Of a stretch of DNA of 64,000 bases, positions 30,714 to 39,557 are shown piece after piece. This DNA is from Desulfobotulus alkaliphilus. Lineage in GTDB: Bacteria; Desulfobacterota; Desulfobacteria; Desulfobacterales; ASO4-4. Where the stretch lies: positions 30,064 through 94,063 of the forward strand of contig NZ_VLLC01000014.1 in NCBI RefSeq assembly GCF_007830435.1, read 5' to 3'. Numbering within the stretch: the first letter of the stretch is position 1; every line of letters starts with the position of its first letter. The translations under genes were made by a program, and so were the position numbers. Below the pieces are notes generated by a model. It was not told the DNA's origin. It did no database searches and saw nothing but the letters and a program-made list of their open reading frames with translations.

Positions 30714-31872
30714 AGTTTTTTCTTTTATGGAAAGGGCCCTTGAAAAAAGGAGGAAGGCCGGAACCCTTAGGCGTCTTTTACCCATGGAGCTGATGGACGG
30801 AGGCCGGGTGCGTGTGGGGGATCGGGTTCTGGTGAACTTTTCCGGTAATGATTATCTGGGGCTTTCCAGAGATCCCCTTCTCTTGCAGCGGGGAGAAGCC
30901 TTTGCAAGGCGTTTTGGGGCTGGTGCCACGGCATCCCGGCTGGTTTGCGGAAACCTTTCCTGTACGGAGGAGGTGGAGAAAAAAATTGCCCGGATGAAGG
31001 GTTTTGAATCCGCACTCATGCTGGCATCGGGTTATCAGGCCAACCTCAGTCTGCTGGCGGCCCTCTGCGACAGAAAAACCCTTATTTTCTCCGATCGCCT
31101 CAACCATAACAGCCTGATACAGGGTGCAAGGCTTTCCGGCGGTACAATCATCCGTTTTCGGCACAATGACCTCAGCCATCTTGAACAACTGCTTTCCCAT
31201 GGACCGGAAGGGTTGAGGAAATGCATTGTGACAGAATCTGTTTTTTCCATGGACGGTGATGTGCCGGATCTGGAGGGCCTCAGCCAGCTTGCCGCAAGGT
31301 ATCAGGCCCTTTTGGTGGTGGATGAGGCCCATGCCACAGGGGTTTTGGGTGATCAGGGCATGGGGCTTGTGAAGCCCGGCATGGCCCATGCTGTTGTGGG
31401 AACCTTTGGCAAGGGTGCCGGGGTTTTCGGGGCTTATGTGGCAGGGTCTTCTCTTCTTAAAGAATATCTTGTCAATGAGATGGGCGGTTTTGTTTTTTCC
31501 ACAGCCCTCCCTCCTTCGGTGATGGGTATGGTGGATGCCAGTCTGGACCGCATGGCAGAAATGGATGCGGAAAGAAAGCACCTTGCAGCCCTTGGTGATC
31601 AGCTTCGCCATGGATTACATTCTCTTGATTTTTATACCGGAGCTTCCTGCACCCAGATTGTACCCGTCATGGTGGGGGAAGCAAAAAAAGCGCTGGCCCT
31701 TTCGGCCCATCTGGAAAAGGAGGGTTTTTTGGGTGTTGCCATCCGTCCACCCACGGTACCTGAAGGAAAAAGCCGTATCCGCATTTCCCTTTGCGCCCTG
31801 CACAGTAAAGAAGATGTGGAAGGTCTGATCAGGGCTTTTTCAACTTTTTTACAGCATACAGACATAAAATGA
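30691..31872 (+). CDS. bioF: 8-amino-7-oxononanoate synthase
   Basis: PLP enzyme condensing pimeloyl-ACP (or CoA) with alanine, the first ring-building step of biotin synthesis. 393 residues: FSGNDYLGLSRDP, FGAGATASRLVCGN, VDEAHATGVLGDQG, the PLP lysine in VGTFGKGAGVFGAYVAG, and VAIRPPTVPEGKSRIRISL near the C-terminus. It starts inside the end of dnaE with AGGGGAAG upstream, and opens the biotin cluster bioF-bioH-like-bioC-bioD-bioA. Confidence 0.95.
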   Translation: METPPQPEVFSFMERALEKRRKAGTLRRLLPMELMDGGRVRVGDRVLVNFSGNDYLGLSRDPLLLQRGEAFARRFGAGATASRLVCGNLSCTEEVEKKIARMKGFESALMLASGYQANLSLLAALCDRKTLIFSDRLNHNSLIQGARLSGGTIIRFRHNDLSHLEQLLSHGPEGLRKCIVTESVFSMDGDVPDLEGLSQLAARYQALLVVDEAHATGVLGDQGMGLVKPGMAHAVVGTFGKGAGVFGAYVAGSSLLKEYLVNEMGGFVFSTALPPSVMGMVDASLDRMAEMDAERKHLAALGDQLRHGLHSLDFYTGASCTQIVPVMVGEAKKALALSAHLEKEGFLGVAIRPPTVPEGKSRIRISLCALHSKEDVEGLIRAFSTFLQHTDIK

Positions 31873-31881
31873 CGGATCTCT

Positions 31882-32556
31882 ATGATGTCTTTTTCCCCCC
31901 ATTCCATTCTCTGCGTACACGGCTGGGCCCAAAGTCCTGACTTCTGGGCTCCCCTCGCTTCCCTGATGAAAAGGCCGGAAGCCCTCTGCCTGATGGACCG
32001 GGGGTATTTTGGCAGACCGCATCTGCCGACCTTGCCCCGGCATAGCGGGGTGAAGGGCATTGTCACCCATTCCTTCGGCCTGCACCTTGTTCCTGATGTC
32101 TGGCTGAAGCAGGCTGATTTTATAATTATTGTTTCAGGTTTTAACAGTTTTTTGCCCGAAGAGCGCAGCAGACGGCGCAGGTCGGAACGGATTCTTTATC
32201 TGATGCAGAAAAAACTCAAAGAAAATCCAGAAGGCCTTGTGGCCCTTTTTCGCAGTCTCTGCGGACAGAAAGAAGCTGGCCAGCGCCCTGTCAATACGAC
32301 CCTTATGGCCGAAGATCTGCAAAGTCTGGTGCATTCCCGCCTGGATCCGGAGCTTTTTTTTACAATTCCTGTGATTCATATTCTCCATGGCAGAAAGGAT
32401 AAGGTGGTGGATGCCAGTAGAGCAGAGGCACTGCATGCCGCATTTCCCCATGCCCGTCTTCACATGGTGGAGGAGGCGGACCATGGTCTTCCCCTGACCC
32501 ATCCTGAAATACTGGTGGAGCTGATGACGCGCGCCATGGAGGCCTGTCTGCCATGA
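31882..32556 (+). CDS. BioH-like alpha/beta hydrolase (pimeloyl-ACP methyl ester esterase candidate)
   Basis: 224 residues. A small alpha/beta hydrolase beginning ILCVHGWAQSPDFWAPLA. The likely catalytic triad is Ser in VTHSFGLHLV (a non-canonical HSFG elbow without the usual second glycine), Asp in HGRKDKVVDAS, and His in EEADHGLPLTHPE. A basic lid segment SRRRRSERIL follows the elbow. Position between bioF and bioC implies it removes the methyl group that BioC adds to the malonyl/pimeloyl carrier protein, the role of BioH, BioG, BioK or BioV elsewhere. Which of these it belongs to I cannot say from the sequence. Confidence 0.8.
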   Translation: MMSFSPHSILCVHGWAQSPDFWAPLASLMKRPEALCLMDRGYFGRPHLPTLPRHSGVKGIVTHSFGLHLVPDVWLKQADFIIIVSGFNSFLPEERSRRRRSERILYLMQKKLKENPEGLVALFRSLCGQKEAGQRPVNTTLMAEDLQSLVHSRLDPELFFTIPVIHILHGRKDKVVDASRAEALHAAFPHARLHMVEEADHGLPLTHPEILVELMTRAMEACLP

Positions 32557-33641
32557 AGGAAAAAGTGGCTGCTGCCTTTTCTGCCAATGCCCGAACCTAT
32601 AATGAACATGCAAGGGTGCAGCGCAGGGCATCGGAGATTTTTTTGGATTATCTGAAAGAATTTGAAGGAAGTCTGCCCGCAGGCCCTGTCCTTGAAATTG
32701 GTTGCGGAACGGGTTTTGTCACAGGGGGTCTGCTAAATCTTTCAGGGCAGAGGCACCATGTGATAACCGACCTTGCTCCTGCCATGGTGCGCCTTTGCGA
32801 GGAGACTCTGGGAAGGGATTTTCCTGAGGCATCCATGGAATTTCTGGTGATGGACGGAGAGGCTTTGCAGGAAAAATCTTCCTTTGGACTTGTGGTTTCG
32901 GGCTTTACCATACAGTGGTTTTCAAGCCTTGGGGCAAGTCTTGAAAATCTTGTGGAATCCCTTGTGCCCGGTGGTCTTCTGGCCCTTTCCTTTCAGGGGG
33001 AGGGTTCCTTTGAGGAGTGGAAGAAAATCTGTGAAAAAGAAAATCTGCCCTTTTCCGCCAATCCCCTGCCGGATGGGAGGACTGTGGCGCAGATCCTTCA
33101 AAGGGCCGGATGTCATGTGAAAATATTTAGCGGCCGCATGGTGGAAACCCACCCTTCTCCGAAACATTTTTTCCGTTCACTGGGGGCCATTGGTGCAGGT
33201 ACATCGCTTTCAGAAGAAAAAAGAGACCCGATGCTCCTTTCCCGCATCATGAAAGCCTGGACCAGAGCATGCGGGGGCAGGCCGGTGGAGGTCAGCTACA
33301 GGATGCATTTTGTTTTTGCGGTAAAGCAGGAAGATGAGCGTGCTGCCAGAAATAAGTCCATCCTTCATCCCCCTTTCCCGCTGGCTGAGGCTTCCGAAGC
33401 CGAGGGTTTGGGTGAGGGCTCAACAGATCTCCCTCTCCCTGTGACGGTGGCTGAGGTTCCCGAAGCCAGGGGTTTGGGTGAGGGTTCAGCGAATCTTCCT
33501 CTCCCTCTGGCGGTGGCTGAGGCTCCCGAAGCCGAGGGCCGGGGTGAGGGTTCCTTCTCCGGAAGGATGCAACCGGGAAAACAGCCCGAAGAAAAAAAAG
33601 GATATATTGAATGGCAAACCTTCCCCGACGTTTTTTTGTAA
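32553..33641 (+). CDS. bioC: Malonyl-ACP O-methyltransferase with repeat-bearing C-terminal extension
   Basis: The SAM-dependent methyltransferase that starts pimelate synthesis. The first ~265 residues match BioC: VAAAFSANARTYNEHARVQR, the SAM motif VLEIGCGTGFVTGGLL, TDLAPAMVRLCEETLG, and SGFTIQWFSSLGASLE. BioC proteins usually end about here. This one runs on for about 95 residues through an in-frame 66-bp tandem repeat (22-residue units rich in Glu, Gly, Ala and Pro such as AEAPEAEGRGEGS) and stops only inside bioD, overlapping it by 31 bases. The extension is probably a later addition and is not expected to help catalysis. Confidence 0.9.
   Translation: MKEKVAAAFSANARTYNEHARVQRRASEIFLDYLKEFEGSLPAGPVLEIGCGTGFVTGGLLNLSGQRHHVITDLAPAMVRLCEETLGRDFPEASMEFLVMDGEALQEKSSFGLVVSGFTIQWFSSLGASLENLVESLVPGGLLALSFQGEGSFEEWKKICEKENLPFSANPLPDGRTVAQILQRAGCHVKIFSGRMVETHPSPKHFFRSLGAIGAGTSLSEEKRDPMLLSRIMKAWTRACGGRPVEVSYRMHFVFAVKQEDERAARNKSILHPPFPLAEASEAEGLGEGSTDLPLPVTVAEVPEARGLGEGSANLPLPLAVAEAPEAEGRGEGSFSGRMQPGKQPEEKKGYIEWQTFPDVFL
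33383..33563 (+). repeat. 66-bp tandem repeat (about 2.7 units) inside bioC
   Basis: Units begin at 33383, 33449 and 33515, each opening with GGCTGAGG and containing GGGTGAGGG; the first two are exactly 66 bp, the third is cut short near 33563. The period is a multiple of three, so bioC stays in frame. It shares CCTCTCCCTCTGG (33498-33510) and GGGGTGAGGG with the interior of the mobile element at 18753-18897. Confidence 0.9.
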
Positions 33642-34249
33642 GCGGAACGGATACGGACATCGGCAAAACCTTTGTTTCCGCCCTCTGTGTTGCAGGGCTT
33701 TCTGCCATGTACTGGAAGCCTGTGCAGACGGGGTTTCCGCCGGATCGGGACCGGGATACGGTGCAGCGCCTTACGGGTCTTGGTGATGATCATTTTTTCC
33801 CGGAGCGTTTTTGCTTTAAAGAGCCCATATCTCCCCACAGGGCTGCGGAGAAGGAAAAAAGTCTGATCAGGCTTGAAGATTTTGTGTTGCCGGATTCAGG
33901 AGACCGCCATCTGGTGGTGGAGGGGGCAGGGGGGCTGCTGGTTCCCCTTGCAGATCATTTATATATGACGGATCTGATACGGCATCTGGATCTTCCCGTT
34001 CTCCTTGTATGCCGCACGGGCCTTGGCACCCTGAACCATACTTTTTTATCCGTGGAGGCCCTGAAAAACCGGGGTATCCCCATTGTTGGCATTGTGGCCA
34101 ATGGCCCTCTTCACCGGGATAATCTTGAAGATCTCACCCGCATGACGGGTGTTCCCCTGCTTGCCCATGTGCCTTTCTGTGATGATATGCAAAAACAGGA
34201 TCTGAAAGCTCTTTTTGATTCCTGTTTTGATCCGGAAGCAGACAGATAA
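33611..34249 (+). CDS. bioD: ATP-dependent dethiobiotin synthetase
   Basis: Carboxylates 7,8-diaminopelargonate to dethiobiotin. 212 residues: the P-loop FFVSGTDTDIGKTFVSAL, the substrate Lys in YWKPVQTGFP, VVEGAGGLLVPL and VCRTGLGTLNHTFLSVEAL. It starts inside the bioC extension. Its own ribosome-binding site is only weak and AT-rich (GAAAAAAAAGGA), which may matter if coupling to bioC changed when the repeat arose. Confidence 0.95.
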   Translation: MANLPRRFFVSGTDTDIGKTFVSALCVAGLSAMYWKPVQTGFPPDRDRDTVQRLTGLGDDHFFPERFCFKEPISPHRAAEKEKSLIRLEDFVLPDSGDRHLVVEGAGGLLVPLADHLYMTDLIRHLDLPVLLVCRTGLGTLNHTFLSVEALKNRGIPIVGIVANGPLHRDNLEDLTRMTGVPLLAHVPFCDDMQKQDLKALFDSCFDPEADR

Positions 34250-34281
34250 TCGTTTTTTTTATCGGAATATAAGGAGTGATT

Positions 34282-35562
34282 ATGAATTCTTCCACCTTCT
34301 GGATGCCCTTCACCCCCATTGAAGCGGCAAAAAATCCTTTGCGTGTGGCCTCAGGCCAGGGAAGCTGGCTTGTCCTTGAAGATGGCAGCAGGATTCTTGA
34401 TGGTATTTCCAGCTGGTGGGTGAATCTGCACGGCCATGGAAGAAAGGAAATTGCCGAGGCCATTTATCATCAGGCTTTAACCCTTGAGCAGGTGATTCCC
34501 GCAGGACTCACCCATGGGCCTGCCGAAGCCCTGGCCGAAGGGGTATTGTCCCACCTGCCAGAAGCCCTCTGCCGGATGTTTTACTCCGATGACGGCTCCA
34601 CCGCCGTGGAGGTGGCTTTGAAAATGGCGGTGCAGTACTGGTGGAATCAGGGAGAAACCCGGCGCACCCGTTTTCTTGCCTTTGAAGGGGCTTACCACGG
34701 GGATACCTTGGGTGCCATGAGTGTGGGAGACAGATCCAGCGGATTTTCCGATCCCTTCAGGCCCCTGATGTTTGATGTCGCCTATCTTCCCTGGCCTTCA
34801 ACCTGGGATAATGATGAAGATATTGAATTAAAGGAGAATGCAGCCCTGAAGGCACTGGATGAGGCCTTGGAAAACCATGGGGATACCTTTGCAGGGCTTA
34901 TAGTGGAACCTTTGATTCAGGGCGCAGGGGGTATGCGGTTTTGCAGGCCGGAATTTCTTCTGGGAGTCCAGAACCGCATGAAGGCCGCAGGGCTTCTTGT
35001 AATCTATGATGAGGTCATGACGGGCTTTGGCCGGACAGGAGAGTGGTTTTCCTGTGTGAAGGCAAAAACCTCTCCGGATATTGTCTGCCTTTCCAAGGGA
35101 ATTACGGGTGGTTTTTTGCCGCTGGGGGCTACGGTGACCACAAAAAAGGTGCAGGATGCTTTTCTGGGAGACGATTCTTCCCGTACCTTCTGGCATGGAC
35201 ATTCCTATACGGCCAATCCTCTGGCATGCGCAGCCGGTCTTGCTTCCCTCCGTCTCATGGAGAAGGAGCCTTTCCGAAAGTTTGAAAGCTGGCACCGGGA
35301 GCTGGGAGAAGCCTTGCAAGATCATCCCCGTATCCGCCGGTTCCGGGCCATGGGCACCATTGCAGCCATGGAGCTTTTATCCGATGGCAGTGGTGGATAT
35401 TTTGATGCTTCCGGGCCTTTGCTGCGTAAAGCTTTTCTGGATGCGGGGGTATTGCTCAGACCCCTTGGCAATGTGATTTATATTCTGCCGCCCTATTGTA
35501 CGACAAGGGAAGAGCTTGCCCTGATTTATGAAACCATTGCAGCCGTTGTGGAGGGTCTGTAG
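34282..35562 (+). CDS. bioA: Adenosylmethionine-8-amino-7-oxononanoate aminotransferase
   Basis: PLP aminotransferase making 7,8-diaminopelargonate from the BioF product with SAM as amino donor. 426 residues: FWMPFTPIEAAKNPLRVASG, DGISSWWVNLHGHG, FYSDDGSTAVEVALKMA, AYHGDTLGAMSVG, the Asp of VIYDEVMTGFGRTG, and the PLP lysine in CLSKGITGGFLPLG. ATG 34282 is preferred to GTG 34276 because AGGAG lies 6 bases upstream. It closes the cluster; bioB is not in this window. Confidence 0.95.
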   Translation: MNSSTFWMPFTPIEAAKNPLRVASGQGSWLVLEDGSRILDGISSWWVNLHGHGRKEIAEAIYHQALTLEQVIPAGLTHGPAEALAEGVLSHLPEALCRMFYSDDGSTAVEVALKMAVQYWWNQGETRRTRFLAFEGAYHGDTLGAMSVGDRSSGFSDPFRPLMFDVAYLPWPSTWDNDEDIELKENAALKALDEALENHGDTFAGLIVEPLIQGAGGMRFCRPEFLLGVQNRMKAAGLLVIYDEVMTGFGRTGEWFSCVKAKTSPDIVCLSKGITGGFLPLGATVTTKKVQDAFLGDDSSRTFWHGHSYTANPLACAAGLASLRLMEKEPFRKFESWHRELGEALQDHPRIRRFRAMGTIAAMELLSDGSGGYFDASGPLLRKAFLDAGVLLRPLGNVIYILPPYCTTREELALIYETIAAVVEGL

Positions 35563-35706
35563 TTTCGGTTTCATGGGGCGGGGAGTTCCGGGGTTTTTTT
35601 ATATCCTTTGGGAGGCGGTGGGAGGCGGGCTTTTTCCTTTGTCAAAAAACTCTCCGGATATTTTACGCCTGTTCCCGAAGCTCAGGTGCCGGGCCTTCTG
35701 GAGCAA

Positions 35707-35739
35707 CCGAAGCCGGGAATAAAGCATTCCCGGCTTCGG
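35707..35739. terminator. Perfect 14-bp hairpin between convergent bioA and the ABC operon
   Basis: CCGAAGCCGGGAAT and ATTCCCGGCTTCGG form a perfect stem with a 5-base loop. There is no T run on either side, so it is either an atypical bidirectional terminator or an RNA 3'-end stabiliser. It stands 19 bases after the stop of the minus-strand gene ending at 35759. Confidence 0.55.
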
Positions 35740-35758
35740 AAAGGAACTTAAGAAGGCC

Positions 35759-37690
35759 CTAAGCCACAGGCTCCCTGCTTTTTCTGCGTCTTTTGATGCC
35801 AAGCACAATGCCTGCACCTGCCACAAGAATGGGCATGGCCAGCATATTGATGAATGTAAGCCGGGTTCCCAGGGCATCGATGTCGGAGCGGAGGTTGCGG
35901 CGGACTTCCTTCAGCTCCTGATTGATGCGGATTTTTTCTTCATTGAACCTGCGGAGTTCTGTTTCCTGCTCTTCACTGAGAACAAGGGCATCTTCGCCCT
36001 GTTTCTGGCTTTCCAGCATCTGAATGCGTATGGAGGCTTCCTCTGCCCTCTGCAGCAACTCCTGCTCCCTTGCCAGCCAGCGGGTTTCGGCCTGACGCTC
36101 CAGATCCCTCACCCTGTGGAAGGGGCGATCTGTGATATCCCTTGTGCGTACATGGATGAGATCCGGGCTGCCGCTGAGCATTTCCACGCTGTTGAGAACA
36201 AAATTCAGGTTGTCATTGAAAACCCTTGCCATTTCAAAGCCCAGAAAGCTCTGGCGGCTCATGTAATAGGCATCAAAGAGAAGATCCGCATCTCCAATGA
36301 AAACAAGGGTGGCGGGCTTTTGCTCCTTTGCCCTTGTTTCTGCCTTACCTTTGGAAAGCCCTTCTGCCTTGTCCCTGTCCTCTGCTTTATCTGCCTTGTC
36401 TTCTCCGATGCTTTCGGCCTGAATGCCCTCTTCTTCGGGGGGACCATCGGGGAAGGCCACGGGGAACTGACCCGTAAAGATCATGGCCAGAGGATAGGAT
36501 TTGCCATCTGCCGTAAAGGATCTGCGGATATTTTCCATGCCCATGCGAACTTCCACAGGATCAAAGAGGGCGGCGTTTTTCGAAGAGGAAACCAGAACCT
36601 CTGCCTTGAGGGGGCTGTTTTCCCCAAGGCTCACACTACCTGCCATGGGCAGGAGCAGGGAATCCAGCGTGGCGGTGATGAGGTGGTCCGCATTAAGGGC
36701 AGAGGCATCGAGGCTCAGCCATGAAGGATTGCTTTCCACCTGATTGTTCTGGCCCATAAGTCTTGTTGCGGCATTAAAATCCACCACAACCCGATCATCC
36801 TTTTCAATGCCCCATGCTTCAAGGAGGGGATCAAGGGGGGATTCCGAGGGACCGTAGGCGGACATGGGATCGCTCACGGCGGCAGGATCATTGAAAATCA
36901 TCAGGTTGCCGCCGGTACCCACATGGACGTCAATGGCATGGAGCATGGCGGGAGAAAGATAATCCGGCTGGAAGAGGATGAGAAGATCAAGATTCTCAGG
37001 CAGTGTTTCATCGTCTCCGTTCAGGGTGTGCAGACGGACGGTCTTTTCCATTTCCTTGAGGAAAAACCACCGGCTGCTGCCGCCCATGCCCATTCCCGGC
37101 ATACCCCCATGGCCGAAAATGTTCATGCCGGAAAGAATAGCTACCCGGGGTTTCTCTGCCCGGCTGACCTGGGTAAGGGTGCGGGTAATGTCATATTCAA
37201 GGCTGGCTTCTCTGGCAGGATCCATAAAAGCCATGGTCTGTTCTTTGTCGCCGGAAATCGCCACCAGCCCCAGATAGAGGTTATCCCCACGGGGGGTGGG
37301 CAGGGCTTCGATCCCATAGGTTCTGGCCCAGTCTTCTTCCTCGGAATCCGGCTGGGGGTGGATGATTTCCAGCCGGATTTTTCCTCCGGATCTTTCCTCG
37401 TACTCTTTAAGAAGATCGGCGGCCCTGCGTCCGAAGGCCCTGAAATGTACGGGCATCTCCAGGGGATCATCGCTGAAATAGTAGCGGATACTTACTGGCT
37501 CTTCCAGTTTTTCAAGGATGTTTATGGTGCCTGTGGAAAGGGAATGTATCTTGTCTTCGGTGGCATCCCAGCGGATGCGGATGCCTGAGAAAATAACATT
37601 GAGCACAAGGAGGCCGAGAAAGAGAAGGCCCAGCAGGGCAAGGCTTTTCTGAAGGGTTGGGGCGGAATGCTTTTTTGTGTTGTCTGTCAT
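35759..37690 (-). CDS. GldG-like auxiliary component of an ABC system (DUF4350/Gldg family)
   Basis: About 643 residues. An N-terminal membrane helix (about 13-34) is followed by a GldG domain with SIRYYFSDDPLEMPVHFRAF and GTYxxEALPTP-like spacing. A long extracytoplasmic part, an Asp/Glu/Lys-rich insert (GIQAESIGEDKADKAEDRDK), a coiled coil (about 550-605) and a C-terminal membrane helix (MLAMPILVAGAGIVLGI) follow. It works with the permease and ATPase just upstream. In Bacteroidetes the set is linked to gliding; in other phyla it is a transporter of unknown cargo. ATG 37690 is chosen because GGAG lies 6 bases upstream; 37702 is the alternative. Confidence 0.85.
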   Translation of the reverse strand: MTDNTKKHSAPTLQKSLALLGLLFLGLLVLNVIFSGIRIRWDATEDKIHSLSTGTINILEKLEEPVSIRYYFSDDPLEMPVHFRAFGRRAADLLKEYEERSGGKIRLEIIHPQPDSEEEDWARTYGIEALPTPRGDNLYLGLVAISGDKEQTMAFMDPAREASLEYDITRTLTQVSRAEKPRVAILSGMNIFGHGGMPGMGMGGSSRWFFLKEMEKTVRLHTLNGDDETLPENLDLLILFQPDYLSPAMLHAIDVHVGTGGNLMIFNDPAAVSDPMSAYGPSESPLDPLLEAWGIEKDDRVVVDFNAATRLMGQNNQVESNPSWLSLDASALNADHLITATLDSLLLPMAGSVSLGENSPLKAEVLVSSSKNAALFDPVEVRMGMENIRRSFTADGKSYPLAMIFTGQFPVAFPDGPPEEEGIQAESIGEDKADKAEDRDKAEGLSKGKAETRAKEQKPATLVFIGDADLLFDAYYMSRQSFLGFEMARVFNDNLNFVLNSVEMLSGSPDLIHVRTRDITDRPFHRVRDLERQAETRWLAREQELLQRAEEASIRIQMLESQKQGEDALVLSEEQETELRRFNEEKIRINQELKEVRRNLRSDIDALGTRLTFINMLAMPILVAGAGIVLGIKRRRKSREPVA

Positions 37691-37755
37691 TGCATACTCC
37701 ATGGAAATCCATAGGGAATGGATGGTCGTTTTTCAGTTGGGAAGATGAAAGATGC

Positions 37756-38502
37756 TCAGGAACGGCGGTTCACAAGGAGGATGCCGTTGGCCGTAAGCAT
37801 GAAAACAATGACGGAAAGATAATAGACAAGATCCCTGAGATCAAAAATGCCCATGGCAAAGGTGTTGAAATGGGTGAGAAAACTTAAAGACGCAATGAAG
37901 GAGGCAAGGCTTTGGGGTGCACTGGTCCCCAGCATGTCCATGACCGGCGGATAACCGGCAAGAACAAAAAGCAGACAGAAAATAAGGGTGAGAACAAAGC
38001 TGATGACCTGACTGCGGGTGAGGGCAGAGGTGAAAATGCCCACGCTGAGAAAGGCTCCGGCCATGAAAAAACTGCCGATATAGGCACAGAAGATGGCAGA
38101 AAGATCCGGATTGCCGAGATAGAGCACCGTGAGCACCACGGGAAAGGTAAGGAAAAGGGCCAGTGCGATGAAGGTCCATGCGGCCAGAAATTTTCCCAGA
38201 ATGATGGCTGTCAGGGAAAGGGGCAGGGTAAGGAGCAGTTCTAAGGTGCCCTGCCTTTGTTCATCGCTCCAGAGTCTCATGGAGACAGCGGGGATGAGGA
38301 AAAGAAAAATCCATGGATGCCAGTCGAAAAAGGGCCTGAGATCCGCCTGCCCGGATTCAAAGAGTCTGCTTACCTGAAAGGTGAAAAAGGCCTGCAGGAT
38401 GAGAAAGATAACGAGAAAGACATAGGCTACGGGTGTGATGAAATAGCTCATGAGTTCCCGCTTGAACACAGCGCGTATGGAATGGAAGGAAGAGGGTATC
38501 AT
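37756..38502 (-). CDS. ABC transporter permease, GldF/NosY type
   Basis: 248 residues with six membrane helices. It begins SIRAVFKRELMSYFITPVAYVF, the usual ABC-2 type start, and includes WSDEQRQGTLELLLTLPLS, the conserved coupling-helix segment of GldF/NosY permeases. A GGGAG lies 5 bases before the ATG. It is the second gene of the ATPase-permease-GldG unit. Confidence 0.9.
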   Translation of the reverse strand: MIPSSFHSIRAVFKRELMSYFITPVAYVFLVIFLILQAFFTFQVSRLFESGQADLRPFFDWHPWIFLFLIPAVSMRLWSDEQRQGTLELLLTLPLSLTAIILGKFLAAWTFIALALFLTFPVVLTVLYLGNPDLSAIFCAYIGSFFMAGAFLSVGIFTSALTRSQVISFVLTLIFCLLFVLAGYPPVMDMLGTSAPQSLASFIASLSFLTHFNTFAMGIFDLRDLVYYLSVIVFMLTANGILLVNRRS

Positions 38503-38612
38503 GGAATGCTCCCTGTATCATGTTGGTTCGCTAGGTATGATGTCGCTTTTGGGATTGAATCTGTCCGAAAAAGAGAGGTTTCCCCCGACATAAAGGCCCG
38601 GTTTTTATGGCC

Positions 38613-39557
38613 TCAGGCCGCATTTTTTGGGGTGGTCAGCATACGGAAAACCGTGTCCAGCCTGCCCTGTGAAATGAAAAGTTCATTGATGCCGGTGCCG
38701 GACCTGCGGCAAAGCCCTTCGATCTGTGAAGAAAGGTCCGGCTGATACTGCCGGGGCCGGATGTGGAGTTTTGCAGTATTCGTATCCCTGTCAGGGTGTT
38801 CTTTTCTTACTTCCCCAAGGCTGCTGAGTTCCTGCATGAGTCCGGCAGGCGGCGGGTTGTTGAGGGTGAGGGTGCAGGCACCGTAATCCGGATCCTGACG
38901 CCTGAGCTTTTCCGGGCTGTCATCGGCAACAATGCGACCTTCTGAAATGATAAGGGCTCTGGGACAGAGGGCTTCCACCTCATCAAGGATATGGGTGGAA
39001 ATGAGGATGGCCTTGGCTTCTCCCATGGCCTGAATCATCTGCCGGACTTCATGTTTCTGGTTGGGGTCCAGACCGTCTGTGGGTTCATCCAGAATCAGGT
39101 AGGCGGGATCATGGAGAATGCTCTGGGCAAAACTGACACGCTGGCGGTATCCCTTGGAAAGGGTGTGGATGGGCTGGTGAACCACGTTTTTAAGGAAACA
39201 CCGGTCCATGGCATCATCGGCGGCCCTGTCCCGGTTTTTTCCGGAAAAGCCCCGGACTTCCGCACAGAAAAGCAGAAATTCCCGCACGCTCATTTCCGGA
39301 TACACAGGGGCCGTTTCCGAGAGGTAGCCCAGTCTGGCTCTGGCTTCTATGGGCTGCGTGAGAATGTCAAAACCATCGATGACAGCCGTTCCGGAAGAGG
39401 GGGGCAGATAGCCTGTGATCATGCGCATGGTGGTGGATTTACCTGCGCCGTTGGGTCCAAGAAAACCCAGTATTTCTCCCTTGTCTACGGTAAAGGAGAT
39501 GGCATCAACAGCCCTTTTGCCGTTGAAGTCCTTGCTGAGATCTTTGACTTCGATCAT
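38613..39557 (-). CDS. ABC transporter ATP-binding protein, GldA/NatA type
   Basis: 314 residues. Walker A GFLGPNGAGKSTTMRMITGY, signature LSKGYRQRVSFAQSIL, Walker B AYLILDEPTDGLDPNQ, and the switch His in ILISTHILDE. A C-terminal regulatory segment of about 90 residues follows, as in ABC-2/GldA proteins. ATG 39557 has AGGAG upstream and fits the family N-terminus (MIEVKDLSKDF); the longer open frame to 39764 does not. First gene of the unit. Confidence 0.92.
   Translation of the reverse strand: MIEVKDLSKDFNGKRAVDAISFTVDKGEILGFLGPNGAGKSTTMRMITGYLPPSSGTAVIDGFDILTQPIEARARLGYLSETAPVYPEMSVREFLLFCAEVRGFSGKNRDRAADDAMDRCFLKNVVHQPIHTLSKGYRQRVSFAQSILHDPAYLILDEPTDGLDPNQKHEVRQMIQAMGEAKAILISTHILDEVEALCPRALIISEGRIVADDSPEKLRRQDPDYGACTLTLNNPPPAGLMQELSSLGEVRKEHPDRDTNTAKLHIRPRQYQPDLSSQIEGLCRRSGTGINELFISQGRLDTVFRMLTTPKNAA

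Noticed and set aside
33383..33563. Idea that the 66-bp repeat is a short CRISPR-like array
   Set aside because: Units are contiguous without unique spacers, imperfect, and in frame with bioC; no cas genes are present.
33292..33708. Long minus-strand frames opposite the bioC repeat
   Set aside because: Stop-free only because the 66-bp repeat is stop-free on both strands; the plus-strand biotin genes explain the region.
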